Notes under the pieces: model-generated | Seen by the model: the letters and a program-made list of their open reading frames with translations, nothing else | Database searches by the model: none | What the model was told of the DNA's origin: nothing | Translations under genes and position numbers: made by a program | Source: UBA927 sp964361785 | GTDB lineage: Bacteria; Patescibacteriota; Microgenomatia; UBA10105; UBA927 | Direction of reading: 5' to 3' | DNA: 64,000 nucleotides | Assembly: GCA_964361785.1 (NCBI GenBank) | Contig: CAYIBX010000001.1 | Span: forward strand, 49,435 to 113,434 | Shown: one piece after another, positions 17,528 through 27,191 of the stretch | Position numbering within the stretch: position 1 is the stretch's first letter | Layout: each line of letters opens with the position of its first letter

Positions 17528-18394
17528 ATGGATTTATCAATTATTATCGTTAGTTATAATACAGTGAAGTTGACACACGATTGTGTTGCATCTTTGTATC
17601 GGAGCCTTGATCACGCTGCATTTAAATTTGAAATTATCGTCGTTGACAACGTATCTACCGATGGAACGCGACAAATGATTGGTAAAAAGTTTCCGAAAGT
17701 GAGGCTCATCAATAACCGTGAGAATGTTGGATTTGGGAGAGCGAATAATCAAGGAATACGTGCGTCAAAAGGGGAGTATATCCTTCTTCTAAATTCTGAT
17801 ACTGTCGTACTTAATTCGTCCATTGGTAAGCTTTACTCGTTTGCCAAACAGCATACCAATGCATTTGTCGGTGGGAAGTTGCTGAATGCTGACAGAAGTC
17901 CTCAAACTTCGTGTGGGCCATTTTTTAGTTTGCCTGTTGTATTTGCTTCGTTATTTCTTAAAAGTGACATACTCGGGATTACGCGTTGGTCACCAGAGCG
18001 CACCAGAAAGGTAGACTGGGTATCAGGCGCGTGTATGATAGCACCTAAAAAACTGTTTATGAACGATTTGCTGTTTGATGAACAAATCTTTATGTATATG
18101 GAGGAGATAGATCTTTTGTATCGGGCTAGAAAAAAAGGATACTCGACGTATTTTTACCATCGAGCGCTCATTGTTCATCTTGGGGCAGGAAGCTCACAAA
18201 ATAAGAGAAAAGGGCCAGTGTTAAATATTTATCGCGGATTATTAACGTTTTATGGTAAATATAAGCCTGAGTGGCAGCTTTCACTGTTGAAAACTTTGTT
18301 AAAAACTAAAGCACTTATTGCTATCTTGATCTCTGTTATGATGGGAAGAGCGCAGCTTAAAGAAACGTATGCAGAAGCTTACAAACTGGTGTAA
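17528..18394 (+). CDS. Glycosyltransferase, GT2 family
   Basis: A 288-residue GT-A enzyme. SIIIVSYNT opens the first strand, EIIVVDNVSTDGT follows, and LLLNSDT places the DxD-equivalent NSD at residues 89-91. The C-terminal half contains VDWVSGACMIAP and FMYMEEIDLLYRARKKGY (the ED base region), as in rhamnosyltransferase-like GT2 proteins. It transfers a sugar from an NDP donor to a lipid-linked glycan at the cytoplasmic face. It overlaps the following gene by 26 bases. Confidence 0.85.
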   Translation: MDLSIIIVSYNTVKLTHDCVASLYRSLDHAAFKFEIIVVDNVSTDGTRQMIGKKFPKVRLINNRENVGFGRANNQGIRASKGEYILLLNSDTVVLNSSIGKLYSFAKQHTNAFVGGKLLNADRSPQTSCGPFFSLPVVFASLFLKSDILGITRWSPERTRKVDWVSGACMIAPKKLFMNDLLFDEQIFMYMEEIDLLYRARKKGYSTYFYHRALIVHLGAGSSQNKRKGPVLNIYRGLLTFYGKYKPEWQLSLLKTLLKTKALIAILISVMMGRAQLKETYAEAYKLV

Positions 18395-21350
18395 AAATAA
18401 GTGGTTACTGCTCTCCACCTGTTTTTTGTTGGTGTTTATACCGCTTTATCCTAAATTGCCACTTCTTGACGTGGTGCAAACATGGGTTTATATTCGATTG
18501 GAAGATTTTTTGGTGGCTATTGTTTTAAGTGCCGTAGGACTATTGGCATGGAAGCGAAAAATAGACCTCAACACTCCGCTTACCATACCGATTATTATCT
18601 ATTGGATGGTCGGATTATTATCACTATTTGTTGCGATGATTTTTGTCCGAAATCCAGATTTTATTCCACATTTAGCGTTTTTGCATCTTTTTCGCAGAGT
18701 AGAGTATATGGGCATGTTTTTTGTCGGATACTATGCAGTGCGCAGGAATCCCAAAGCATTGTCTATGTTTTTATGGTCACTTACTATAGCAACGACGATT
18801 GTGATTATATATGGTATTGGTCAGAAATTTAGCGGCTGGCCGGCATTCCTTACCATGAATGAAGAGTTTGCCAAAGGGGTGCCGTTACGACTCCCGCCCA
18901 CAGCCCGTATAGCATCGACCTTTGGAGGACATTACGATTTGGCCGCGTATTTAGTGCTTCTGATTCCTCTATTTGGAAGTTTTGTGTTTTCTCTAAAAAA
19001 GATCTGGCAAAAGCTTGTCATGCTTCTGGTAGCCACTGGGTCATTGATACTCCTTCTTTTTACGGCGTCGCGTGTGTCATTTGGCGTGTATTTGGTTTCC
19101 ATAGTTACTATGTTGTGGTGGAAAAATAAAAAGATTTGGATTATCCCAGTAGTTGTGGTGAGTATGCTTCTTTTGAATTCTGTATCAACTGCATCTGATC
19201 GTTTTTATAAAACAATTCGATTTTCAGATGTGATCATCGATCTTTCTACTGGTCAGCCTATAGGTACACTAGAGAGTATAAATGGAGCAAATGCTGTGGT
19301 AAGTACCCAAGAAAAGCCTGACGTGGAGTCGTTACCTACAGGAAGTGGATTTATCAGTGCACCTGCAGTCGCTTCGAAGCCTACAAAGACGTTTAAAACC
19401 ATAGAAATGTTTGTAAGCACTCCACTCTCTACAGGATCAGGTGAGATCGCCACAGTATCTGGAAATTTTTTGATCCAAAAAGCATTTGTCTATGACATAT
19501 CGTTTACTACAAGACTTCAGGGTCAGTGGCCGAAAGCCATGAATGCGTTTAAGAGAAATATGTTTTTAGGCAGTGGTTACTCAAGCCTCTCTGTCGCGGC
19601 AGATTCAGATTATATGCGCATGCTTGGCGAAACGGGTGTTATTGGTGCGATTGCTTTCTTGGGCATATTTGTAACACTTTTTTTCTTGTATAGGAAACAA
19701 AGACCATTTCTTTCTCCCCATGAAGATGCCTTTGTGACAGGCTTGTCTGCGGGTATCGTAGGGTTATTTTTGAACGCGACACTTATAGATGTGTTTGAAG
19801 CATCAAAAGTAGCCTTTACACTGTGGCCCCTCATTGGTGCGATGGTCGCCGTTTTATCAGTTCGGCCGTGGCGCGAGTCATATCCTAAGCTCCTTATATC
19901 TGTCTTTACCAGTCAATTTGCCATAATTGTGTATATCGTATGTGCGGTGTTTTTGACATTTAGAGAAAGTATCAATCTCTATTTTGTCGGAGATGATTTC
20001 ACTTGGCTCAAGTGGGCTGCGTCTACGACCATGTCTGATTTGCCGAAGTTTTTTGTCGACGCGAGTGGATTTTTTTATAGACCTATAGCAAAAATTGTAT
20101 ATTTTGTCCTCTACAGCCTGTTTTGGTTAAAGCCGTGGGGATATCATATGGTGCTTATAGGATTTTTTGCGATCATTGCTATCTTTGTGTATCTATTGCA
20201 GCGAGGGATGCGCATACGCAAAAGCATAGCGTTTACAACCACAATGTTATTTGTTGTTTTGTCAGTTCATCATGAAAATGTCGTGTGGATTTCTGGGCTA
20301 AGTAGTGTACTTTCTACTATGTTTCTTGTGATTTCGCTTTGGGCGTGTATGAAGCTAGTAAAGGATCGTAAAGCAATTGGGTTGCAGATTATCTCCGTTT
20401 CGTTTCTTTCCCTGTTGTCAGCATTATCCTATGAAGGTGGTATTGTTGCGCCGGTTATCGTTTCATTCTGCGCGGTTTTTATATTGCGTAAAGGGAAACA
20501 GTATGCATTGATACTTTTGGTTATCCCGTTGTACTGGTGGATGAGATCAAATGCGAATTCATTGCTTGCGTCAGGTGATTATAGTATTAATTTCCTGAAG
20601 CTACCATTTAACCTGTTTGCAAATAGCATTGGGTACTTAATGGCAGTATTTGTCGGACCGAGAATGGTGGAGTGGATGACATCACTTCGTGAAATTCTAA
20701 AGAGTAAGCCGCAAGGAGTGCTTGCGGCTATGGTGGGAATTTCAGCTCTCGTTTTTTGGATTTTGAAACATACGCATAAAGCGCTTGTTATCCATAAAGA
20801 AGCGCTCATGTGGAAATTACTCGCTGTCATTGCCTTATTGCCATTTTTGGGACTCGGTGGCATGGCAGAACGATACGCATTAAGCGCGACAGTATTTATG
20901 ACGATCGTAGCAGGTATGCTCTTTGAACGATATTTGAAAAATTCTCGAATATTTTTTATTGGGCTTGTGGTTTTTGTTATGGTATTCATTTTAAACTATA
21001 CGGATTTACAGCGAGTGATTGGTGATTGGAAAAAGGCTGCAACTATTTCTGAACGAACGATGTTAACGCTGAAAGCCAATTATTTTCCATTACAAAGTAC
21101 CCATACATTTGTCTTTGTGAATATGCCAACGCGATACGGAAGAGCGTGGATATTTTCAGTAGGGTTGGAGGATGCGTTGTGGCACATGTTTAAATTTAAT
21201 CCGTATGCGTATTTAGTCTTCACCGCGCCAACGGTCAAGGATGGATTTGCCGTAAAAAGTCCTCTTGGTGCGCCTGATGTGTTGCTGTTTGATGAGTTGT
21301 ATGCGTTAAATAAAGCGCGACAGGAAATAAAAATAATCGAGGTAGAATGA
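18369..21350 (+). CDS. Fusion of O-antigen ligase-like and GT-C-like membrane domains
   Basis: A 993-residue polytopic protein. Residues about 1-500 look like an O-antigen ligase/polymerase (Wzy_C) domain: repeated membrane segments, a large outer loop at about 285-395, and FLGSGYSSL plus a further helix set. Around residue 535 a second set of helices begins after NLYFVGDDFTWLKWAA, the acidic first-loop motif of GT-C glycosyltransferases, and continues to about residue 900. The protein would thus join polymer ligation with a lipid-donor glycosyltransferase. No frameshift or internal stop separates the halves. The start overlaps the GT2 gene by 26 bases. Domain assignment is by motif and topology only. 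Confidence 0.7.
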   Translation: MQKLTNWCKNKWLLLSTCFLLVFIPLYPKLPLLDVVQTWVYIRLEDFLVAIVLSAVGLLAWKRKIDLNTPLTIPIIIYWMVGLLSLFVAMIFVRNPDFIPHLAFLHLFRRVEYMGMFFVGYYAVRRNPKALSMFLWSLTIATTIVIIYGIGQKFSGWPAFLTMNEEFAKGVPLRLPPTARIASTFGGHYDLAAYLVLLIPLFGSFVFSLKKIWQKLVMLLVATGSLILLLFTASRVSFGVYLVSIVTMLWWKNKKIWIIPVVVVSMLLLNSVSTASDRFYKTIRFSDVIIDLSTGQPIGTLESINGANAVVSTQEKPDVESLPTGSGFISAPAVASKPTKTFKTIEMFVSTPLSTGSGEIATVSGNFLIQKAFVYDISFTTRLQGQWPKAMNAFKRNMFLGSGYSSLSVAADSDYMRMLGETGVIGAIAFLGIFVTLFFLYRKQRPFLSPHEDAFVTGLSAGIVGLFLNATLIDVFEASKVAFTLWPLIGAMVAVLSVRPWRESYPKLLISVFTSQFAIIVYIVCAVFLTFRESINLYFVGDDFTWLKWAASTTMSDLPKFFVDASGFFYRPIAKIVYFVLYSLFWLKPWGYHMVLIGFFAIIAIFVYLLQRGMRIRKSIAFTTTMLFVVLSVHHENVVWISGLSSVLSTMFLVISLWACMKLVKDRKAIGLQIISVSFLSLLSALSYEGGIVAPVIVSFCAVFILRKGKQYALILLVIPLYWWMRSNANSLLASGDYSINFLKLPFNLFANSIGYLMAVFVGPRMVEWMTSLREILKSKPQGVLAAMVGISALVFWILKHTHKALVIHKEALMWKLLAVIALLPFLGLGGMAERYALSATVFMTIVAGMLFERYLKNSRIFFIGLVVFVMVFILNYTDLQRVIGDWKKAATISERTMLTLKANYFPLQSTHTFVFVNMPTRYGRAWIFSVGLEDALWHMFKFNPYAYLVFTAPTVKDGFAVKSPLGAPDVLLFDELYALNKARQEIKIIEVE

Positions 21351-22813
21351 AGATTCTTAACAACTATTGGTTTCATGTGTGCCTTACGGGGATATTTGTC
21401 TTAGCTGTGGGACTTCGATTGTATAAAGTTACAGCACCCATTGCCGATTGGCACAGTTTTCGCCAAGTAGACACGGCATCTGTCGCGCAAATTTTTGTCA
21501 CACGAGGCATAGACATTTTGCACCCAAAGTATCATGATCTTTCAAACATTCAATCTGGCAAAGATAACCCGCAAGGGTACAGAATGGTAGAGGTGCCTCT
21601 GTATCAGGCAATTGCTACATTGCTTGTTCGTATGGTACCAAATCTATCGGTAGATCTATCACTTCGTATTATCACAATTCTTGCTTCGTCTTTCACCGCT
21701 TTGGTAGTCGCAAGCATTACAACGACTCTGGTTAGTCAATTGGCGGGACTATCGGCTGGCGTATTGTACGCAATATTGCCCTTTAGTGTCTTTTATGGCC
21801 GCGTAGTGTTACCTGAACCATTGGCGGTATTTTTTGCTGTTTGTAGCATATGGCTCATGCTTTTTGCCACGTGTGTAAAGGAAAAATCATGGGCATTTTA
21901 TCTTTCTACGTTTACCGCTTCCATTTCTATACTCATCAAGCCAACTGTTGGATTTTTATTATTGCCGCTTGTGGGAATTATATTTTTGCGATACAGATTC
22001 TCCCTCAAAACGATTATAAAAGGAGTGATACTTGCCGTGGTTATTCTGGTGCCATTTTTATGGTGGCGGCAATGGATACTGCAGTACCCTGAAGGAATCC
22101 CGGTATTTTTGTGGCTTTTAAACGATGGAAATATTCGGTTTAAAGGGGCATGGTTTCATTGGCTGTTTGCGGAACGGGTTTCTAAGATGATATTAGGGTA
22201 TTTTGGGATATCTTTTGTGGGATTAGGGCTTGTATTAAAGCTTGATAAAAAAGAAAAATGGGTAGCTCCGCTTTTGCTTTTTGGCAGTATTTTGTATCTT
22301 GTGATATTTGCGGCGGGCAACGTGCGGCATGATTATTATCAGATCCTTCTTCTTCCCGTTATTTGTTTGTATAGCGGCAAGGGAATTGCGTATTTATTTA
22401 CCAATATACATTTTTCTCGTTTGGCTGTCATGATATTATTAGTCGTTGGTATCGGATTTACGACTGCATTTTCGTGGTTTACTCTGCGAACTTTTTATTG
22501 GATAAATAGGCCGGAAATAATTATGGCCGGTATGGAAGCGGATAGAATACTCCCTAAAGACGCGAAGGTAATTGCCCCATATAACGGCGATACGACATTT
22601 TTGTATCAGACTAAGCGACAAGGATGGCCTTTGGGATTTGATATAGAGAAAAAATTGGCACAAGGGGCTACCCATTATGTGACTGTTTCCCCGACTGACG
22701 CTGATTGGGAAACAAAAACGCTTGCTGAGACCTATACGGTGCTTGTACGAAATGACTCCTTTGCAATTATCGATTTAACGAAGCCCCGCCAGCTGGCGGG
22801 CAGGCAAAAATGA
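21347..22813 (+). CDS. ArnT-like glycosyltransferase (GT-C, PMT_2 type)
   Basis: A 488-residue protein with about ten hydrophobic segments. After the first helix comes ADWHSFRQVDTASVAQIF, the acidic outer-loop motif of the GT39/GT83 (PMT/ArnT) group, which uses polyprenyl-phosphate sugars. It likely modifies the glycan or lipid outside the membrane. It starts in the ATGA overlap with the fusion gene. Its C-terminus (KPRQLAGRQK) is encoded by the in-frame palindrome at 22785-22800. Confidence 0.8.
   Translation: MKILNNYWFHVCLTGIFVLAVGLRLYKVTAPIADWHSFRQVDTASVAQIFVTRGIDILHPKYHDLSNIQSGKDNPQGYRMVEVPLYQAIATLLVRMVPNLSVDLSLRIITILASSFTALVVASITTTLVSQLAGLSAGVLYAILPFSVFYGRVVLPEPLAVFFAVCSIWLMLFATCVKEKSWAFYLSTFTASISILIKPTVGFLLLPLVGIIFLRYRFSLKTIIKGVILAVVILVPFLWWRQWILQYPEGIPVFLWLLNDGNIRFKGAWFHWLFAERVSKMILGYFGISFVGLGLVLKLDKKEKWVAPLLLFGSILYLVIFAAGNVRHDYYQILLLPVICLYSGKGIAYLFTNIHFSRLAVMILLVVGIGFTTAFSWFTLRTFYWINRPEIIMAGMEADRILPKDAKVIAPYNGDTTFLYQTKRQGWPLGFDIEKKLAQGATHYVTVSPTDADWETKTLAETYTVLVRNDSFAIIDLTKPRQLAGRQK
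22785..22800 (+). repeat. Perfect 16-bp GC palindrome at the 3' end of the ArnT-like gene
   Basis: CCCGCCAGCTGGCGGG is a perfect palindrome in a low-GC context, followed by CAGG. It shares GGCGGGCAGG with the element at 13931-13940 and is again read in frame as a C-terminal tail. Confidence 0.65.
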
Positions 22814-23994
22814 AAATCCTTGTAGTCTCTGCCGTCCTGCCATATCCTCTTTATTCAGGAGGGCAAGTGCGGATGTACAATTTATTAAAACGCCTTTCCA
22901 AAAAACACGAAATTACGCTCGTTTCATTTGTGAGAGATAACAAAGAGTCTCTATACAAAAAAGATCTCTCATTTTGTCATGCAGTGTACTTGATAAATCG
23001 AGGGCGCGCATGGCAAGTAGGGTATATTGCGAGGGCTGTGTTTACGCGCATGCCATTTCTATTGGCTACATATACAAATGGCAAGATGCACACGTTGCTT
23101 TCAAAGTTACTTATCAAAAATACGTATGACCTTATTCATTTGGAGCCATTTTATGTGTGGCCATCGATACCCAATACAGATATACCGATTGTCGTTTCTG
23201 AACACAATGTGGAATACGAGGTGTATAACGAATATGTGAGGAGAATGACGTTTCCTTTTATAAAACCTCTTCTTGGTCTAGATGTAGAAAAGTTAAAGCG
23301 TTGGGAGCGATATGTTTGGAGAAAAGTAACTACACTTACTGCAGTATCAGCGCATGATCGTTTTGTTATGGAAGAATATTTAAGTTTTCCAGTAGCATTC
23401 GTACCAAATGGGGTGGATACGTCATGGTTTACCTATAAGAGAAAGAAGAATGCTCAAGATAAAAACTTTTTGTTTGTGGGAAATTTCCGGTGGTTACCAA
23501 ACAGAGAAGCTGCCGAGTGGTTACTTACTGATATATGGCCAAAGATAGCAATACAGTTTCCTAGTAGTATGTTAACCATTGTTGGACAAAACATGCCGGA
23601 GAGTATGAAAAAACGATCAACCGATCGAGTGTTATGTCTATCGGACGTCTCTGATATACGGCAAGAATATGCAAAAGCATTCGCACTGGTCGCGCCAATG
23701 ACGATAGCCGGAGGGTCAAAGTTTAAAGTTCTTGAAGCAATGGCGTGTGGCACACCGGTAATTTCTACGACTGAAGGTATTGAAGGCATTAGTGGTGAAG
23801 ACGGAAAAGAAATATTGGTCGCAAAGAATGCACAAGCGTTTGTGGATCAGTTGATACGACTGAATGCAGACTCTTCACTGTATGAAAAATTAACGAAGAA
23901 TGCGCGCGCACTTGTTGAACATGCATATAATTGGGATACCATTGCAATATCGTTAGAGAAGGTTTGGAAAGGTGCACATGCCTATAAACGTTAA
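22810..23994 (+). CDS. Glycosyltransferase, GT4 family
   Basis: A 394-residue GT-B enzyme. The N-terminal half begins ILVVSAVLPYPLYSGGQVR (glycine-rich donor/acceptor loop) and contains VSEHNVEYEVY. The C-terminal half has FLFVGNFRWLPNREA and GGSKFKVLEAMACGTPVI, the variant of the EX7E region common in sugar transferases of the PelF/TIGR03087-like group. It acts in the cytoplasm. It starts in the ATGA overlap with the ArnT-like gene and overlaps the next GT2 gene slightly. Confidence 0.85.
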   Translation: MKILVVSAVLPYPLYSGGQVRMYNLLKRLSKKHEITLVSFVRDNKESLYKKDLSFCHAVYLINRGRAWQVGYIARAVFTRMPFLLATYTNGKMHTLLSKLLIKNTYDLIHLEPFYVWPSIPNTDIPIVVSEHNVEYEVYNEYVRRMTFPFIKPLLGLDVEKLKRWERYVWRKVTTLTAVSAHDRFVMEEYLSFPVAFVPNGVDTSWFTYKRKKNAQDKNFLFVGNFRWLPNREAAEWLLTDIWPKIAIQFPSSMLTIVGQNMPESMKKRSTDRVLCLSDVSDIRQEYAKAFALVAPMTIAGGSKFKVLEAMACGTPVISTTEGIEGISGEDGKEILVAKNAQAFVDQLIRLNADSSLYEKLTKNARALVEHAYNWDTIAISLEKVWKGAHAYKR

Positions 23995-24865
23995 CATTGA
24001 CGTATCTATCATTATCCTTTCCTATAACACAAAAGATCTTTTGCGGACGTGCTTGAAGACTGTTTTTTCGTCAGTACTCGATGATTATCGCATGGAAGTC
24101 ATTGTGTGTGATAACGCATCTTCTGATGGGAGTGTAGAAATGGTTGTCAGAGAATTTCCTCGCGTTGTTACTATTCAACATGATAAAAATTTAGGATTTG
24201 CGGCAGGAAATAATACGGGCATTAAGAATGCGAAAGGACGATATATTCTGTTATTAAATTCCGATACGGAGCTTTCGTCAAATACCTGTGCCACTATGAT
24301 TTTGTACATGGATACACATACAGATATAGGGGCGTCGACATGCAATGTGCTCTTGCCATCTGGTGCAATAGATCCTGCATGTCACAGGGGGTTTCCGACG
24401 CCATGGGCATCGATAACGTATTTTTTAAAATTAGAAAAATTATTTCCAACGTCACAGTTGTTTGGACAGTATCATCAAGGCTACAAAGGATTTACTACTA
24501 TTCATGAGGTAGATTGTATAGTCGGCGCATTTTTTATGGTACGCAACGAGGTGATCAAAACAGTGGGATTATTGGATGAAGATTTTTTTATGTATGCGGA
24601 AGATATAGACTGGTGTTATCGAATAAAACAGGCAGGATGGAAGATAGTTTTTAATCCACAAACTTCTCTTTTGCATCGCAAAAAACAAAGCGGGAGAGCA
24701 AATATATTGAAAAATAGACGAATAATTACTGAAGTATATTTTCATCGGTATAATTGGTTGTTTTACACGAAGCACTACAAAAAGATATATCCGTGGTGGC
24801 TGACCATGATGGTGAATGATTTTTATACCATGCGAATATTTTTATTGGAACACGTTGGCATATGA
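23978..24865 (+). CDS. Glycosyltransferase, GT2 family
   Basis: A 295-residue GT-A enzyme. I prefer the ATG at 23978 with GGAAAGG upstream over the GTG six bases before. It has VSIIILSYNT, IVCDNASSDGS and LLLNSDT with NSD at residues 94-96, then VDCIVGAFFMVR and FMYAEDIDWCYRIKQAGW, which carries the catalytic ED. It resembles rhamnosyl- and galactosyltransferase-like GT2 proteins and is a paralogue of the GT2 at 17528. It is coupled by ATGA to the next GT4. Confidence 0.85.
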   Translation: MPINVNIDVSIIILSYNTKDLLRTCLKTVFSSVLDDYRMEVIVCDNASSDGSVEMVVREFPRVVTIQHDKNLGFAAGNNTGIKNAKGRYILLLNSDTELSSNTCATMILYMDTHTDIGASTCNVLLPSGAIDPACHRGFPTPWASITYFLKLEKLFPTSQLFGQYHQGYKGFTTIHEVDCIVGAFFMVRNEVIKTVGLLDEDFFMYAEDIDWCYRIKQAGWKIVFNPQTSLLHRKKQSGRANILKNRRIITEVYFHRYNWLFYTKHYKKIYPWWLTMMVNDFYTMRIFLLEHVGI

Positions 24866-25956
24866 GAATAGGTATAGATGCGCGTCTTATACAAGAAACT
24901 GGTGTCGGTCGATATATCCGTAACCTTATCAGGGAGTTGTCGATTGTTGATACTCATAATGAGTATGTCGTCTTTTTAAGCGCTGCTGGTTTTGATCAAT
25001 GGAGAGCACCAAATACACGATGGAAAAAAGTGTTGGCGGATGTGCCATGGCACACCATCATTGAGCAGATACGAATGCCATGGGTTTTTTATAAAGAAAA
25101 GTTGGATCTTCTCCATGTTCCCTATTTTAATATCCCTATTTTTTACAGCGGTGCGATGATCGCGACAATCCATGATCTTACTATTCAGCATTTTGATACG
25201 GGTAAAGCATCTACACGTTGGTGGGTTATGTATAAGTTAAAACGATTGTTATATGGTTTTGTTTTATCCATTGGTATTGCGAAAACCAAACATATCATCA
25301 CGCCATCGATAGCGACAAAAACAGAGATTTTAGATCATTATCAAGTCGCAGAGAAAAAAATTACCGTTACGTATGAAGGCGTTGATAGGGAAATTACGAA
25401 ATCGTCACGAGGAAGGGCAAGTGAACATCCATTGATTCCTACGCCGTATTTTTTGTGTGTTGGTAATGCATATCCACACAAAAATCTTTCCGTCGTCGCG
25501 GATGCACTCGCAAAGTCAAAAACAAATGCTAAAGTAGTTTTTGTCGGAAAAGAAGATTTTTTTTATAAACGACTACGGACAGAAATTACGCGGAGAGGAT
25601 TATCTACCCGAGTAGTATTTTTTGGCGCTGCTGATGATGAAAGTTTGCGCTCACTCTACACACATGCTGAAGCGCTTATATTCCCATCTCTTATGGAAGG
25701 TTTTGGATTGCCACCTTTAGAGGCAGTTGCGTGTGGGAGTCCTGTGATAGCGTCAGATATTCCCGCACACAGAGAGATATTAAAAGATTTGGTTACCTAT
25801 TTTTTTCCAAATGATACAGATCAATTAATGACGCTTCTTGATACATGGAAAAAGGCCGATCATCGTGTGACGCTAAAGAAGGTGGCATTACAACTTCGAG
25901 AGTACAATTGGGAAAAATTAGCTTTGGATACGTTGCATATTTACCAAACTATCTAA
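24862..25956 (+). CDS. Glycosyltransferase, GT4 family
   Basis: A complete 364-residue GT-B enzyme with RIGIDARLIQETGVGRYIRN at the N-terminus, FLCVGNAYPHKNL at the start of the second domain and the EX7E motif EGFGLPPLE near residues 279-287. It belongs to the same subgroup as the GT4 at 15776 and the truncated one at 15182. It probably extends the lipid-linked oligosaccharide in the cytoplasm. It closes a run of overlapping genes; 104 non-coding bases follow. Confidence 0.85.
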   Translation: MRIGIDARLIQETGVGRYIRNLIRELSIVDTHNEYVVFLSAAGFDQWRAPNTRWKKVLADVPWHTIIEQIRMPWVFYKEKLDLLHVPYFNIPIFYSGAMIATIHDLTIQHFDTGKASTRWWVMYKLKRLLYGFVLSIGIAKTKHIITPSIATKTEILDHYQVAEKKITVTYEGVDREITKSSRGRASEHPLIPTPYFLCVGNAYPHKNLSVVADALAKSKTNAKVVFVGKEDFFYKRLRTEITRRGLSTRVVFFGAADDESLRSLYTHAEALIFPSLMEGFGLPPLEAVACGSPVIASDIPAHREILKDLVTYFFPNDTDQLMTLLDTWKKADHRVTLKKVALQLREYNWEKLALDTLHIYQTI

Positions 25957-26048
25957 ATCTCAAGTGCTCTTTCATAATTTTCACTACAAAATCTTGACGC
26001 CATGGCGTGCATAGTTTGTAGTCTGTGTAGTGTGTCGTTGCTTTGAAG

Positions 26049-26054
26049 TACAAT
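26049..26054 (+). promoter_or_regulatory. -10 box six bases from the start codon
   Basis: TACAAT, then six bases, then the ATG at 26061. The 104-base gap upstream holds no gene and no clear Shine-Dalgarno, which fits a new leaderless transcript for the downstream GT4-manC-sugar transferase group. Confidence 0.55.
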
Positions 26055-26060
26055 AGATAT

Positions 26061-27191
26061 ATGATGAAGGTGGCACTCGTATATGACAGGGTGAATAAAT
26101 GGGGAGGGGCAGAACGGGTGCTTTTAGCGCTTCATGAACTGTATCCAGATGCACCGCTTTATACTGCGGTGTACGATAAAAAGAATGCGCCATGGGCTAC
26201 TGTTTTTGATGTGCGACCATCATTTTTAAACAACTTACCTTTCGCGTCATCGATTCATGAATTATTACCGATGGTAACCCCCTTTGCATTTGAAACATTT
26301 TCATTTGATGAATTTGATCTTGTGATTTCCGTAACGAGTGCGGAAGCGAAAAATATTATTACAAAGCCTAACACGCATCACATCTGTTATTGTTTGACAC
26401 CTACACGATTTTTGTGGAGTGGGTATGATCAATATAGGGAAAAACCGGGGTTAGGAGTTTTTAGCAGTATTGGGAGGATTGGGCTTACAAAGTTAGCTCC
26501 CATCCTTAGGAGATGGGATAGAATAGCCGCGAGTCGCCCTGATGTATATATTGCGATATCAGAACGTGTAAAGAAGCGTATACAAACATATTATGATAGA
26601 CAAGTTGAAGCGGTTATATATCCACCTGTAGAAATACACAAATTGTTAGATCCCAAGTCAGTTTCCAAGTTTTCTGAATGTTCATATTTTTTGACTGTTT
26701 CGCGGCTCGTTTCGTATAAAAAAATTGATCTTCTTATAGAAGCGTTTAATGAACTCAAACTTCCGCTCACTATTATAGGCAAAGGCAGAGAAGAAAATTT
26801 CCTTAAAAAAATAGCAGGAAATACCATCACATTTGTCACGCGTCATTTGACAGAGAAAGAGCTGGTTTCGTATTATGACAATTGTCGTGCATTTCTCTAT
26901 TGCGCTGACGAAGACTTTGGCATAGTCGCTGTAGAAGCACAAGCGAGAGGCAAAGCAGTTATCGCGTATAAAGAAAGTGGTGTAGCAGAGAGTGTCATTG
27001 ATGGAAAGACTGGTATACTATTTACGACACAGTCTATTGAGTCCATAGATACTGCCATTCATGCGTTCGAGAAAAGTATTATACGTGAAGAAGATTGTAA
27101 AAATCAGGCACTTCTTTTTTCAAAAGAACAATTTAAGATAGGGATGCGTAACATTGTGGAAAAATTTATGAAAGGTAGGAAGGATGTATGA
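26061..27191 (+). CDS. Glycosyltransferase, GT4 family (WbaZ-like)
   Basis: A 376-residue GT-B enzyme with VNKWGGAERVL at the N-terminus, CYCLTPTRFLW in the first domain, FLTVSRLVSYKKIDLLIEAF at the start of the second, and EDFGIVAVE (EX7E) near residue 284. The start is the ATG at 26061, immediately after the -10 box; the frame is open to a TTG 18 bases upstream, which overlaps the promoter. Together with manC directly downstream this suggests a mannosyltransferase, which is inference from neighbourhood. Confidence 0.85.
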   Translation: MMKVALVYDRVNKWGGAERVLLALHELYPDAPLYTAVYDKKNAPWATVFDVRPSFLNNLPFASSIHELLPMVTPFAFETFSFDEFDLVISVTSAEAKNIITKPNTHHICYCLTPTRFLWSGYDQYREKPGLGVFSSIGRIGLTKLAPILRRWDRIAASRPDVYIAISERVKKRIQTYYDRQVEAVIYPPVEIHKLLDPKSVSKFSECSYFLTVSRLVSYKKIDLLIEAFNELKLPLTIIGKGREENFLKKIAGNTITFVTRHLTEKELVSYYDNCRAFLYCADEDFGIVAVEAQARGKAVIAYKESGVAESVIDGKTGILFTTQSIESIDTAIHAFEKSIIREEDCKNQALLFSKEQFKIGMRNIVEKFMKGRKDV

